The position numbers and the translations under genes are program-made. From assembly GCA_937925845.1 (NCBI GenBank), contig CALAML010000166.1, forward strand, positions 1 to 56,191: DNA of 56,191 nt. Reading direction: 5' to 3'. This stretch comes from an uncultured Acidimicrobiales bacterium (GTDB taxonomy: Bacteria > Actinomycetota > Acidimicrobiia > Acidimicrobiales > CALAML01). Below are positions 45,470 through 54,420 of the stretch, piece after piece; positions within the stretch are counted from its first letter, which is position 1; each line of letters opens with the position of its first letter. The notes beneath the pieces were generated by a model. It was not told where the DNA came from. It saw only the letters and a list, made by a program, of their open reading frames with translations, and did no database searches.

Positions 45470-45493
45470 TGGCTCAGTGGCTCAGTGGCTCAG
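45470..45493. repeat. three tandem 8-bp units
   Basis: TGGCTCAG is repeated exactly three times starting 21 bases after the NYN gene stop. Confidence 0.8.
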
Positions 45494-45627
45494 TTATTGC
45501 CCACCCTCGAGACCCGCATGCTGGCCCAGGTCCCGGCCCCTACCTGACCTCTGGGCCACCAGCCCGCGTTCTTGGCCCGCCGGCCAGGTTTTGCCCCAAT
45601 TCGGGCCGAATATGCAGCGAACTCGGG

Positions 45628-45726
45628 CGAAAAAGTAGGCGGACCGACCGGTTGCAGTGGGAAGAAGACTGCAGGCCGGTCGGTCCGTAAGAGCGGCTGG
45701 CAACACCACGAGCCAGACGCCGTCAG
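45628..45726 (-). ncRNA. candidate short minus-strand RNA under TetR control
   Basis: On the minus strand a promoter-like TTGACG (45760-45755), 16 bases, TAACAT (45738-45733) would start RNA near 45726. About 40 bases on, arms 45668-45687 and 45640-45658 form a stem of about 19 bp (CGGACCGACCGG and its complement), followed by CTACTTTTTCGCC, an intrinsic terminator on this strand only. The -10 box lies inside operator 1. Whether the RNA encodes a leader peptide or acts as RNA is open. Confidence 0.4.
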
Positions 45727-45740
45727 CTACCGATGTTAGC
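45726..45740. promoter_or_regulatory. operator 1 (imperfect inverted repeat) upstream of the TetR gene
   Basis: GCTACCGATGTTAGC differs from the perfect operator at 45784-45798 by one base. It overlaps the -10 box of the minus-strand promoter. Confidence 0.55.
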
Positions 45741-45783
45741 TTATCCGTGGACAACGTCAAGCGGTTGTTGGGAAAAGAACTCC

Positions 45784-45798
45784 GCTAACGATGTTAGC
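45784..45798. promoter_or_regulatory. operator 2 (perfect inverted repeat) upstream of the TetR gene
   Basis: GCTAAC-GAT-GTTAGC is a perfect 6-bp inverted repeat, 58 bases downstream (start to start) of operator 1 and 126 bases before the TetR gene. Two sites with identical spacing point to a dimeric regulator such as the adjacent TetR protein. Confidence 0.6.
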
Positions 45799-45923
45799 TT
45801 CTGATTCACTAGGAACGACGGCGGACGGCGTACACTAAATACAACTATTCCGGTGGCCGATCGAGGCCTACCAACCACCTTCCCCGCCTTGACCTACGGG
45901 TCGGGCCGTAAACCGAAAAATTC

Positions 45924-46592
45924 ATGGCTGATCCCTTAACGCAAGAGCGAATTCTCGACGCTGCAATGGCGTTGGTAGACGACGAAGGCATCGACGGCCT
46001 CACGATGCGGGCCCTGGCTCGACGGCTTGGGGTTGAGGCCCCGTCGCTGTACAAACACGTAGCCAACAAGGACGAGATCCTCGACGGACTGTGCGGTGCC
46101 GTCTTCGCTTCGGTCGAGTTCACCGAACCATCGAGCGAAACGTGGCCCGACCTGCTGAGGATGTACACCCGCGGCTACCGCGAAGCACTTCTGGCCCACC
46201 CCAACCTCACCTCCACAGTTGCGACCCGGCCGGTCCTCACCGAAGCGGGTATGGCCATGGTGGAACTGGCGTTGGTCACCATCCAAGCCACCGGTGTCGA
46301 TCTGGAAACCAGCCGCCGCCTGCTCAACGTGATCGTGAGCAACATCACCGGCCTGGTGCTGAACGAAATCGGATCGGTTGAACTCGGCGGGCCAAACAGC
46401 GAACGCGTGATGGCCTTCCGCGAATCCCTCGACCCCGAGCGGTATCCGAATACCCACAAGACCGTGGTCAACACCCCGGCCGACCATCAGGCCGAATACG
46501 AGATGGCGGTCGACATGATGATCGAAGGTTTCAGCGCCCTGTTGGCCCGCCGAGGCCTCCCCACCCCCGACCCCTCGGTGATGCCCAAGTAG
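45924..46592 (+). CDS. TetR family regulator with TetR_C-type ligand domain
   Basis: In this 222-residue protein the helix-turn-helix region is RILDAAMALVDDEGIDGLTMRALARRLGVEAPSLYKHVANKDEILDG. The wording LYKHVANKDEILD is typical of the classic TetR subgroup whose C-terminal domain binds small ligands. Two inverted repeats upstream are its likely operators. The P450 gene follows in the same direction after about 150 bases and is a plausible target. Confidence 0.93.
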   Translation: MADPLTQERILDAAMALVDDEGIDGLTMRALARRLGVEAPSLYKHVANKDEILDGLCGAVFASVEFTEPSSETWPDLLRMYTRGYREALLAHPNLTSTVATRPVLTEAGMAMVELALVTIQATGVDLETSRRLLNVIVSNITGLVLNEIGSVELGGPNSERVMAFRESLDPERYPNTHKTVVNTPADHQAEYEMAVDMMIEGFSALLARRGLPTPDPSVMPK

Positions 46593-46651
46593 CGCCACCG
46601 GCGCATCTCGAGCCAGACCCGACCAGCCAAACCCACGAACCGGGTCTCTTC

Positions 46652-46664
46652 GGGGTCAGACCCC
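46652..46664. repeat. GGGGTCAGACCCC hairpin between the TetR and P450 genes
   Basis: A perfect 5-bp stem with a 3-base centre. The same core occurs at 8102 and 33776, where it is flanked by longer arms. Here a weak GAACC/GGTTC may extend it. Confidence 0.55.
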
Positions 46665-46745
46665 AAACGCGTCCGGTTCGACCTCCCGAGGCCCCGCTAC
46701 GACCACTGCGAGCGCCGACCGGTTGTGCTGAGCTAAGAACATGGG

Positions 46746-47933
46746 ATGGCAACAGCATCGATCAACCAGGCCGACATCAACCTGATCAGCCCCGAATGGT
46801 GGCAGCAGTTCCCGCTGGAGACCTTTGCCTGGATGCGGGCTCAGCCCGGCCTTTTCCGATGCCCGACCAGCGGCTTCTGGGCGGTGGCCCGCCACGAGGA
46901 GCTCCTGGCCGTTGAGCGGGATGCCGAGACGTTCTCTAGCCATCGCAAATATCGGGTGGTGGCAAGCGAGAACGAAACCACGATGATCTCCCAGGACGAC
47001 CCCGGTCACCTCCGGCAACGACGCATGATCAACCGCCGGTTCACCCCACGCGCGGTGCGCTCCCACGGCGACGCCTACCGGGACATGATCGGCGAGATGG
47101 TCGACGCCTTTGTTGAGACGGCGCAGTCATCGGGCTCGGTCGAGGTGGTGGAGATGCTGGCGGCCCAGCTGCCGTGTCGTATCACCGCGGATCTCATCGG
47201 CTTCGGCGAGGAGCGGTGGCGGGAAGTGCAGAGTTGGTCGGAGCGCCAGATGCGCATCGACACCCACGACACCGATATGGAGGTGGCCAACGACCTCCTG
47301 GCTTCGATCATGGAGTGGGCCATGGTGATGCAGGAGCTGTTGCCCCAACGGGCCGAGAACCCCCAGGAGGACCTGTTCTCCGACTGGCTCAAGGCCGGCA
47401 TGGAGCCGGAGACGATGGTGCAGGAGACCGGGCTGATGATCGCCGGAGGTGCCGAAACCACCCGCACCGTTATCGCCCACGGGCTGCGGGCGTTTGTGGA
47501 CGAGGGTGACCAGTGGGACCTGCTGCACACCGACCCGGAACTGATCCCGCTGGCGGTCGAAGAGATGATCCGTTGGGTCACGCCGCTCAACAACATGTTC
47601 CGGGTGGCTACCGTCGACACGATGGTGGGCGAGCAGGCGATCTCAGCCGGCGACCGGCTAGCCCTGGTGTACCCGTCAGCGAACCGGGATGAACGGGTCT
47701 TTGACGAGCCCAACCGGTTCGACGTCACCCGCGACCCCAACCCCCACCTGGCCTTCGGCTACGGCACCCACTTCTGCCTCGGCGCCAACCTGGCCCGACT
47801 CGAACTGCGACTCCTCCTCGAAGCACTGGTGCCACGCATCACGAACCTGAGGGTGGTGACCGAACCCGACATCGAACCGAATATCTTCGCCCGCGCCGTG
47901 AAGCGGTTCGACCTCACCTTCGACCTTCGCTGA
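46746..47933 (+). CDS. cytochrome P450
   Basis: This 395-residue soluble P450 has the I-helix oxygen-activation motif IAGGAETTRT, the K-helix ExxR in EEMIRWV and the heme loop FGYGTHFCLGANLAR with ligand C344. It resembles actinobacterial CYPs acting on steroids, terpenoids or fatty acids, but the substrate cannot be told. No ferredoxin gene is adjacent, so electron partners must be elsewhere. Confidence 0.95.
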   Translation: MATASINQADINLISPEWWQQFPLETFAWMRAQPGLFRCPTSGFWAVARHEELLAVERDAETFSSHRKYRVVASENETTMISQDDPGHLRQRRMINRRFTPRAVRSHGDAYRDMIGEMVDAFVETAQSSGSVEVVEMLAAQLPCRITADLIGFGEERWREVQSWSERQMRIDTHDTDMEVANDLLASIMEWAMVMQELLPQRAENPQEDLFSDWLKAGMEPETMVQETGLMIAGGAETTRTVIAHGLRAFVDEGDQWDLLHTDPELIPLAVEEMIRWVTPLNNMFRVATVDTMVGEQAISAGDRLALVYPSANRDERVFDEPNRFDVTRDPNPHLAFGYGTHFCLGANLARLELRLLLEALVPRITNLRVVTEPDIEPNIFARAVKRFDLTFDLR

Positions 47934-48019
47934 CGGACCGACCAACCGCCCACGGCCAACGGATGCTGTTGGTGAGAGCTCGAACCGGACGCGCCCCGGC
48001 AAACGTCATGTAGTTGGGG

Positions 48020-48793
48020 TCACCCGGTAGCGGTCACATCGCCAACACTGAGCTGGCCGCCCTCGGCCACCAGGGCGCCGACCGAAAGCAGTGTGGCCCG
48101 CTCCGCGTTGATCGTGCGCAGCACATCAAGATCGCGATCGATGCCAGGCTGGGGTCGAGTGACGATCACACAGCGGTCGATCTGCTTGGTGATGTCGAGC
48201 CGGGTCCCACCCAGTGAGATCGTGTGACCCACCAACTCGTCCTCGCTGGCCTCACCGTCTGTGAGTTCAAGAATCACGTTGGTGCGGAAGCGGCGGGGAT
48301 CCCACTCCCCCATCGTCGTCCGACTAACCAGCGACAACCGGCTCCGCTGCGAGTCGTGCCACGCGCCGCCCGGGCCCTGCCACGACACCCACTCAGCGTC
48401 GTTTTCGAAATCCAACGGCACCTCATAGGTGCCGCCCTCGTCACCGGCCCGACGCAGCTCCACGGCGCGGCCCAGCCAGTGCGAAAGCGCGGCGTTGGTT
48501 GCGGCTCCATCGGTGCTCGACAGCTTGGACTCGTCGGGAAGCGTGAGCTCAACCTCGATGGCGGCCTTGTCTTGTTCGGCGCTGCCCTGGTCAGCGCTGG
48601 CTTCAGTAAGCCGGGCCGAGGCAAACAACAGCTCCGGCGTGCGCCGGGCGGTCAGCACAGTGGAGGTGTCCACGTCGAAGATGCCCCAGCCCCGGTCACC
48701 CAACAACCCCAACTCCGACACCGGAGCCGACGTAAGCCGCTCGCCACCGACCGACTTCACCGGATATCGCCACAGTTCGCTAATGGTTGCCAT
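48020..48793 (-). CDS. MOSC domain protein
   Basis: The 257-residue protein starts ATISELWRYPVKSVGGERL, the beta-barrel start of MOSC proteins, and has SLVSRTTMGEWDPRRFRTNVIL and QIDRCVIVTRPQPGIDRDLDVLRTI, with the conserved Cys that holds sulfur or molybdenum cofactor in the family. Members include molybdenum-cofactor sulfurase-like and amidoxime-reducing-type proteins. The ATG at 48793 agrees with the family start; the frame continues open upstream without similarity. Confidence 0.88.
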   Translation of the reverse strand: MATISELWRYPVKSVGGERLTSAPVSELGLLGDRGWGIFDVDTSTVLTARRTPELLFASARLTEASADQGSAEQDKAAIEVELTLPDESKLSSTDGAATNAALSHWLGRAVELRRAGDEGGTYEVPLDFENDAEWVSWQGPGGAWHDSQRSRLSLVSRTTMGEWDPRRFRTNVILELTDGEASEDELVGHTISLGGTRLDITKQIDRCVIVTRPQPGIDRDLDVLRTINAERATLLSVGALVAEGGQLSVGDVTATG

Positions 48794-48956
48794 AGCCCTG
48801 ACACTAGACGCATCGGTGCAGAGCACTCTGGTGGGAGTCGACTCAGGCACCCGGCGGTGTCGACTTAGCGATTGCGCCGGAGCCGTTCGCACTTGTGAGG
48901 ACTTTTCAACGAAATTTGCCGTCAAGGCGCCGCCGATCCGTGCCGAAAACTGGAGT

Positions 48957-49715
48957 GTGAGAAGCGACAACCACCAGAACCCATCAACCCGGAGCCTGCG
49001 CCTGGCCCTGGGCTCGATGGTGATGGCGACAACACTCGCCTTGAGCCCTGCTGTCGCGACCGCGGACCCTGCGACCGGGGGCAACAGCGCTCCGACAGCA
49101 ACCACCGAAGCAGCTGCGGGGGCCGTCGCCGGAACCAGTTCGGTAGTTGCCTTCCAGAACAACGGAGCCAGACCACTGCCAGAGCGGCAAGAAGAGGGCG
49201 TAGAGAAGATCCGCAACGGATACCAGACCCTGGCCATGTGGATGCTTCCGGCCCTGCTGGCGATCATCCTGGGCTGGCTCGGCTTCCGCCACGTCAACCA
49301 GAAGAAGGGCGCCATCCACACACGTGGGCCCGACGGTCGACCTGCGGTAGCCAAGACGGCTACCCAGCTGCGGGCCGAACAGATTCATCAAAACGACTAC
49401 ACCGACTTCCAGAACCCGCTCGACGACGTCTTTGACGCCGAGGCCAACCCGGAAGAGTCAGCCTGGATCGTGGGGCACAACGGCGAAACCCTCGACTTCG
49501 ACTGGGACGACGACCTTGGCTTCCACGACCGTCGCGTGGAGCGCCGAGAGAAACATCCGAAGGATCCCCGCCCCGACAAGCCGCCAACACCCGACCCCTA
49601 CGACGGGCTCCGGGACGAAGACGCAGAGCTAGTCGCCATGCAGATCGGCGAGCCCCGGCCCTATCTCGAAGGTGAGACGATGGAGCCGGAAGGCGACGAG
49701 GCCGCCACCGCTTAG
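48957..49715 (+). CDS. exported membrane protein of unknown function
   Basis: In this 252-residue protein a signal peptide (LRLALGSMVMATTLALSPAVATA) supports the GTG at 48957, though a start at 49018 is possible. A short Thr/Ala-rich segment is followed by one membrane helix (MLPALLAIILGWLGF) and a long acidic, Pro/Asp-rich cytoplasmic tail containing FQNPLDDVFDAE and FDWDDDLGFHDRRVERREK. No family is recognised. It precedes the SEL1-repeat gene on the same strand by 30 bases. Confidence 0.65.
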   Translation: MRSDNHQNPSTRSLRLALGSMVMATTLALSPAVATADPATGGNSAPTATTEAAAGAVAGTSSVVAFQNNGARPLPERQEEGVEKIRNGYQTLAMWMLPALLAIILGWLGFRHVNQKKGAIHTRGPDGRPAVAKTATQLRAEQIHQNDYTDFQNPLDDVFDAEANPEESAWIVGHNGETLDFDWDDDLGFHDRRVERREKHPKDPRPDKPPTPDPYDGLRDEDAELVAMQIGEPRPYLEGETMEPEGDEAATA

Positions 49716-49745
49716 TGAGTCCGCCGCTGGCGCTACTCTTGGCCG

Positions 49746-50255
49746 ATGGCCACCGACCCTGCCAACGATCCAGCGATGGATGACGGCGCCTTCGAACCCT
49801 CGGCTGAGGAGATCACCGCGTGGCGCTCAGCCGCTGAGGTGGGCAACACCGACGCCATGCACAACATCGGGCTGATCTGTTACCGCAACGGTCAGCTGGT
49901 TGGTTCGGACTCCGCCGAACGCTGGTGGATCGAAGCGTCCAAGGCCGGCCACGCCGAGGCAATGATGAACCTGGGGCTTCTGCGCTTCGAACAAGACAGG
50001 GTATTCGGCGACGACTCGGCCGAGGCGTGGTGGCGGAAGGCGGCCGACGCCGGCGACGCCGACGCCATGTGCAACCTGGGCATCCTCCGCAGCCAGCAGC
50101 AGCGCTTCCGCGGCCCCGACTCCGCCGCCACGTGGTGGGGAGCAGCCGCAGCCCAGGACCACGAAGACGCAGCCCACAACCTGGCCGTGCTCAACGAAGA
50201 AAACCCAGCCCCGGTGAGCATCAACCTCACCAAGAAGCCAAAGACCGACTCGTAG
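49746..50255 (+). CDS. SEL1-like (TPR-type) repeat protein
   Basis: The 169-residue cytoplasmic protein has about four SEL1 repeats, each with the pattern GNTDAMHNIGLICYRNG, SAERWWIEASKAGHAEAMMNLG, SAEAWWRKAADAGDADAMCNLG and SAATWWGAAAAQDHEDAAHNLA. SEL1 repeats usually mediate protein contacts. It is probably co-transcribed with the membrane protein upstream. Confidence 0.85.
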   Translation: MATDPANDPAMDDGAFEPSAEEITAWRSAAEVGNTDAMHNIGLICYRNGQLVGSDSAERWWIEASKAGHAEAMMNLGLLRFEQDRVFGDDSAEAWWRKAADAGDADAMCNLGILRSQQQRFRGPDSAATWWGAAAAQDHEDAAHNLAVLNEENPAPVSINLTKKPKTDS

Positions 50256-50285
50256 CGCGCAGACCGAAGGGTGCGAACGGTGTTG

Positions 50286-51122
50286 CTACGGGCCGGTCGT
50301 CGGTGTGGGCCCGTAGGAGCCTGCATCCGACCGCAGTTCCCAGGTTGAGGTGAGCTCGTTTCGGATGGCGAGGACCGTGGTGGTGCCGCGGGCATCCAGG
50401 GACAAATCCTCGTCGATGACTCGACTCGTGTACGTCCAGCCTGTCGGCGCCACGAAGTCACCCAGGGCATCAGGGTCATCGAAGTCCGGGATGACCACGT
50501 CACGAGGGTCTACGCCGTAGGCGAAGAGCACAAAGGTGTTCCCGGAGGTATCGGTGAGCTCATGCACCCGACGGCCGGCGGAAAATCGCAGGAGGGTGTC
50601 GCGCTCGACTGTCGCCTGCACCACAAACCCGGCCGGTCCTCTCTCGAGGATCGTTGCGTCGAGGTTTTTGACGATCAGCTTGTACTCATTGCCGGGCACT
50701 GCCGGAATGAAATCCACTGAGTCGGGAACCCCGTCGAAGGAAGGAGTGCTCCGCATCTCGCCTTCGTCGGCAAGGAGCACCTGGGCCGGACCTTTGCTCC
50801 ACCCGTCCGGAGGATCAATGGCCAGCCACTGCTCGAAGGTACAGATGTTGCATTCATAGCCCACCGACGCGAACGGGTTTTCGCCGGTGCGCCTCGTCAT
50901 CTTGTGGGTAAAGACGCGTTCGGTGGCGGCTGCGGGGGCGGCATCGTCGGATCGACCGAGAGTCTCGGGCGGCGAAACCTCAACCTCAGATTCGATGCTC
51001 GGCGCCGTAGCCAACCCGTCACCAGAGCCCGAACCGCAACCAGCGAGGGCAAAAACGGCGACGGCAGAACAGATCAAAACAAGCATTCGCAGAGTGCCCA
51101 AAGGCCGACTCCCACTCAGCAT
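50286..51122 (-). CDS. putative lipoprotein of unknown function
   Basis: The 278-residue product has a lipoprotein signal, MLVLICSAVAVFALAGC, giving an acylated Cys followed by a Gly/Ser linker. A CNIC motif in YECNICTFEQWLAIDPP and repeated strand-like segments mark the mature domain; no family is recognised. The ATG at 51122 or the one at 51086 (directly before the signal) are both possible; the open frame to 51224 is unlikely to be used. Confidence 0.65.
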   Translation of the reverse strand: MLSGSRPLGTLRMLVLICSAVAVFALAGCGSGSGDGLATAPSIESEVEVSPPETLGRSDDAAPAAATERVFTHKMTRRTGENPFASVGYECNICTFEQWLAIDPPDGWSKGPAQVLLADEGEMRSTPSFDGVPDSVDFIPAVPGNEYKLIVKNLDATILERGPAGFVVQATVERDTLLRFSAGRRVHELTDTSGNTFVLFAYGVDPRDVVIPDFDDPDALGDFVAPTGWTYTSRVIDEDLSLDARGTTTVLAIRNELTSTWELRSDAGSYGPTPTTGP

Positions 51123-51340
51123 CGACTGCTTCAAATAATACGCGTGAGAAAGCACCCGCGCGCCGACTGCTGTGCCGGGCCCCAGCACCGGAGCGTCAGC
51201 ACCGCGCCGGCCATGTGGCCACATGCAGCGCTAACAAACTTCCCCATCGTGCCGACTGACGCCAAGTAAGCAACTCAGGCGTTCCTCACGAACCTCGTGG
51301 TTGGACTCGTGAAACCTGGGTCGACTCGATGGAGGTCCCA

Positions 51341-52793
51341 ATGGCTTGGCAGGAAGCACGACTGATCCCAACCTCTGGAATCAGCAACGAATCAGAAGCA
51401 GAAGTGCGGGCTACGTCGGCGCTGCTCGCAGTTCTCTCAATCGTTCGGCCGTTCTCGAACGCGGTACTCAGCCCCTTGGGCGCAAGCCGCGCCTCGTCGG
51501 CAACGGTCGAGACATTCATTGAGACGACCTTCAAGACCAAGTCTGGCAAGACGTTCCGGCCAGATGGACTCGTGAGAGTCAGTTACGGCAAGCAGGATCC
51601 CTGGGTTGCGCTCGTTGAGGTGAAGACCGCAAACGCGAAGCTCGGCGCCGAACAAATCGAGTCGTACCTAGCGATTGCGAAGGAGCAGGGCTACGACTGC
51701 GTCGTCACGATCTCAAATGAGATCGCACCGTCACCCGGTCTGCACCCAACGGCCGGGGTAAAGGTGAGAGCGAACTCCAAAGTTGAGCTGCATCACCTTT
51801 CCTGGACCAAGTTGCTCACAGTCGCAGTCACCGAGAAAGTCCATCGGGGCGTCGCCGATCCGGAACAGGCTTGGATCCTTGGCGAGCTCATCCGATACCT
51901 CGAACATCCGAAGTCCGGAACGGTCGCCTTCGACGATATGGGCGAGAACTGGGTGGACGTTCGGGACGGTGCACGTGACGGCACCCTGAACCGCCGACAC
52001 GACTCCGTGACCGACATCGCTCAACGCTGGGACCAACTTTTGGGCTACGCCAGTCTCAAGCTTGGTGCCGACATCGGCCGAGATGTCACCGAGCTTGTTC
52101 CCCGAGCGCAACAACACGACCCAGCGCTAAGGACGAAGAGCTTCGTGGAATCACTCGCCACGAGCGGAACGCTGCATGGGCAGTTCCGCATACCCCGACA
52201 CCGTCGGCGACCTCGACATCTTGATCGACCTAAAGGCACGCCAAACCGTGCTTTCCGTCACCCTGGACGCGCCCAACGACAAAGGCGGCCGAGGACGGAT
52301 TGGGTGGCTGCTACGGCAGCTGAAGGACGCGCCCAGCAACCTCGCCATCGAGTCTTACCCGAAGAACGCCCGCAACGGCATGGCAGCACCGCTCTCGTCC
52401 GCTATCGAGGACCCTCTCGTGCTCCTAGGACCGGACAAGAAGGACCCGGCAAAATTCACGCTTGTTGCCCGCTCCGAATTAGGAATCAATCGGCGAGCAA
52501 GCCGCAAGCCTGGCTTTACCCAGTCCGTCATTGCCGCAATCGAGTCTTTTTACGGCGATGTGCTTCAGAACCTCACCGCCCACCAACCCAATGCACCACA
52601 GCTCGCCCCTAGAGCCACTCCTCCAGAAATCGAACACAGCCCGCTACCGTCTGTGGATCTCGTCGAGCCGGTCGCACCTCAAGTAGACCTTAGGCAAGAG
52701 GCAAAACCGGTGGTCGCCAGACCGGCATCGTCACAGAGTCCGGTGGACTCATCCGGGCTACCAGCATGGTTCGTTAGTCGCACCGAGACTTGA
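51341..52793 (+). pseudogene. frameshifted PD-(D/E)XK-like protein gene
   Basis: The ATG at 51341 has GGAGG just upstream. Frame 1 encodes MAWQEARLIPTSGISNESEA and a nuclease-like core with D75 in RPDGLVRV, then E93 and K95 in ALVEVKT. Similarity in this frame stops after GQFRIP at 52193 and resumes one base later as DTVGDLDILIDLKARQ to a TGA at 52791-52793. An extra C in the CCCC run at 52193-52196 explains the shift; without it the protein would have 483 residues. I recall a widespread actinobacterial family with this whole layout (start HEARLIPTSG, QAWILGELIRYLEHP), usually annotated as hypothetical or stress response. It may be a true mutation or a sequencing error. Confidence 0.75.
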
Positions 52794-52948
52794 TACCGCT
52801 GGCTGCGGAGCTTCGCGAGCCTCGTGGTCAAGAGCTATTTGCCGGAGCGCAGAGTCCCCGGTCTGCTGAAGGAACGAGGGCATCCCGCACCGTATGCGTC
52901 CCCGGGCGGAGGGTGGATCCACCGCAGGAGCCTGAAGCCTGGATTCGC

Positions 52949-54202
52949 TCACTCACAACCCACGCCGTCGTTGTCGCGGTCGAGGTCGTGGACGTCTTGC
53001 CCGATAACGCGGACAGTGCCAGACACGTAGTTCGGCCCATTGGCAGACGTGTTGCAGTCGTAGTCGCCCGGAAGCGGGAGACAGGGGTCGTAGTTACATG
53101 GCGGCGCAGTAGGCGGAGGCGTCGCCGTTGTCGGTGGTTCTGTCACCGGAGGCTCTGTGATCGGAGGCTCTGTGATCGGTGGAGCGGCCGTCGTGGGCGG
53201 TTCTGTCAGAGGCGGCGCCGTGTCAGGCGGCTCGATAGTGGTTGCGACCACCCTGGTTGTGGTTGTTGCCGCGTGGCGCTCCGTGGTTGGAGGCTGGTCG
53301 CGGGTGACGATCGTCGTGACTGAACCCACCTCGGCCAAAGCTGGGGCGTTCGCCGCCGTCCCATTTGATGAGAGGTCACTCCGATCGAGCGCGGCAACCT
53401 CTGGCTGGTCGCCTTGGGTCCCGGTCGGAACCAATTCAGCAAGACCGGCCGCACCGAGGAGCCCGGCAAACACCACCGCCACGCCGATAACGCGACGACG
53501 CATGCTGGGATCTGATTCGGCCGCGGTGTACACGCCGGTTTGCTGCCGGCTAACGGTTTGCCCTGGATCCCATGAACGTCTGGACGGAGAGCGGATTTGG
53601 TCGATCTGCCCTGAAGCAGCCGTCGGCGGGGCGGCAACATGAGGCGCAGAATTCTCGGGTCTCGTCGGTGAAGACCCCACTGGCGTCGGGCCCATCACCC
53701 GTGCGGCAGCTGGCTCTGTCTTCGGGCCGACTTCAGCGTGAGCAGGAAGATCGATTACTGGAGCAACTTCGCGGAGCGGCGGACTGTCGACCGTCGCAAC
53801 GTCGGTTTTGTGCCGCTCAAACGGCGCGGGTTGGAGCGGCCCGGTGTTCGGGGGAGGCGGCGGCACGGGAGACGCCGATCTCGAGAATACGACCCGGCAT
53901 GAGCCGACTTCGATGATGGCGGCATCGTGGAGCCGGGTCCACTGTCCGGCCAGAAGTCGGATGCGGTCGATTCCAGTCCATTGGCCTGAACCGAGATCCT
54001 TAACCCACCACACCCCGTCCTCATCAGCCAGCAACACCAAGTGGCGCGAAGCGATCGAGCTGTGTGGGATCACAATGTTGGCGCTGCTTGCCTGACCGAT
54101 GACGGCACCATTGTGCACAAGTCGATGATCAACCGGCCGACCGCCACTGTCGATCAGTTGCAGCTCGGCCACCTGGACAGAATCCCGCATGATGGCCACC
54201 AT
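52949..54202 (-). CDS. FHA domain - membrane segment - excalibur domain protein
   Basis: In this 417-residue protein residues 15-110 form an FHA domain (AVIGQASSANIVIPHSSIASRHLVLL with Ser, Arg and His of the phosphothreonine pocket). A Pro-rich cytoplasmic stretch, a membrane helix (VIGVAVVFAGLLGAAGLAEL) and a long Thr/Pro linker with PPITEPP repeats follow. The C-terminus DYDCNTSANGPNY ... DLDRDNDGVGCE is an excalibur calcium-binding domain with its DxDxDG loop and paired Cys. This could pass signals between an extracellular calcium or wall-binding domain and phosphorylated partners inside. ATG at 54202 or the one four codons on may be used. Confidence 0.85.
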   Translation of the reverse strand: MVAIMRDSVQVAELQLIDSGGRPVDHRLVHNGAVIGQASSANIVIPHSSIASRHLVLLADEDGVWWVKDLGSGQWTGIDRIRLLAGQWTRLHDAAIIEVGSCRVVFSRSASPVPPPPPNTGPLQPAPFERHKTDVATVDSPPLREVAPVIDLPAHAEVGPKTEPAAARVMGPTPVGSSPTRPENSAPHVAAPPTAASGQIDQIRSPSRRSWDPGQTVSRQQTGVYTAAESDPSMRRRVIGVAVVFAGLLGAAGLAELVPTGTQGDQPEVAALDRSDLSSNGTAANAPALAEVGSVTTIVTRDQPPTTERHAATTTTRVVATTIEPPDTAPPLTEPPTTAAPPITEPPITEPPVTEPPTTATPPPTAPPCNYDPCLPLPGDYDCNTSANGPNYVSGTVRVIGQDVHDLDRDNDGVGCE

Positions 54203-54276
54203 AGCCTGAACTTATTTCAACACTTCGGACTGTTCGCCATTGTCGAGCGGTCTGAACTGGACTGGATCGACTCCCA

Positions 54277-54390
54277 TCACTGCTTGATGGGCGAGATGAC
54301 TACAAGATCCTCATCGGAGCCGGAGTGCTCGTGTACGCATTCGCAGTCACAGGCCAGCTCATCAACGACGGCAGTTGGTTTGGTGGTCAC
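54277..54390 (-). CDS. possible 37-residue Cys-rich small protein
   Basis: A GTG at 54390 opens a short frame, 30 bases after the immunity gene on the same strand, encoding an acidic peptide with CDCECVHEH and ending VVISPIKQ. No ribosome site stands out. The opposite strand of the same bases reads as a hydrophobic segment (ILIGAGVLVYAFAVTGQLI) ending at 54396, so either, or neither, may be real. Confidence 0.2.
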   Translation of the reverse strand: MTTKPTAVVDELACDCECVHEHSGSDEDLVVISPIKQ

Positions 54391-54420
54391 AACTAGAACC
54401 CCGAACGCCTAGACAGCGCT

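Noticed and set aside
45494-45760. 88-residue minus-strand open frame over the TetR upstream region
   Set aside because: It runs through the strong hairpin and T tract and has no recognisable domain; at most its start could be a leader peptide of the candidate RNA.
48794-49354. N-terminal extension of the MOSC protein
   Set aside because: It overlaps the oppositely oriented exported-protein gene, and the MOSC domain starts normally at 48793.
54041-54412. 123-residue plus-strand open frame opposite the FHA gene start
   Set aside because: Most of it is antisense to the FHA domain, and the rest overlaps competing short frames without support.
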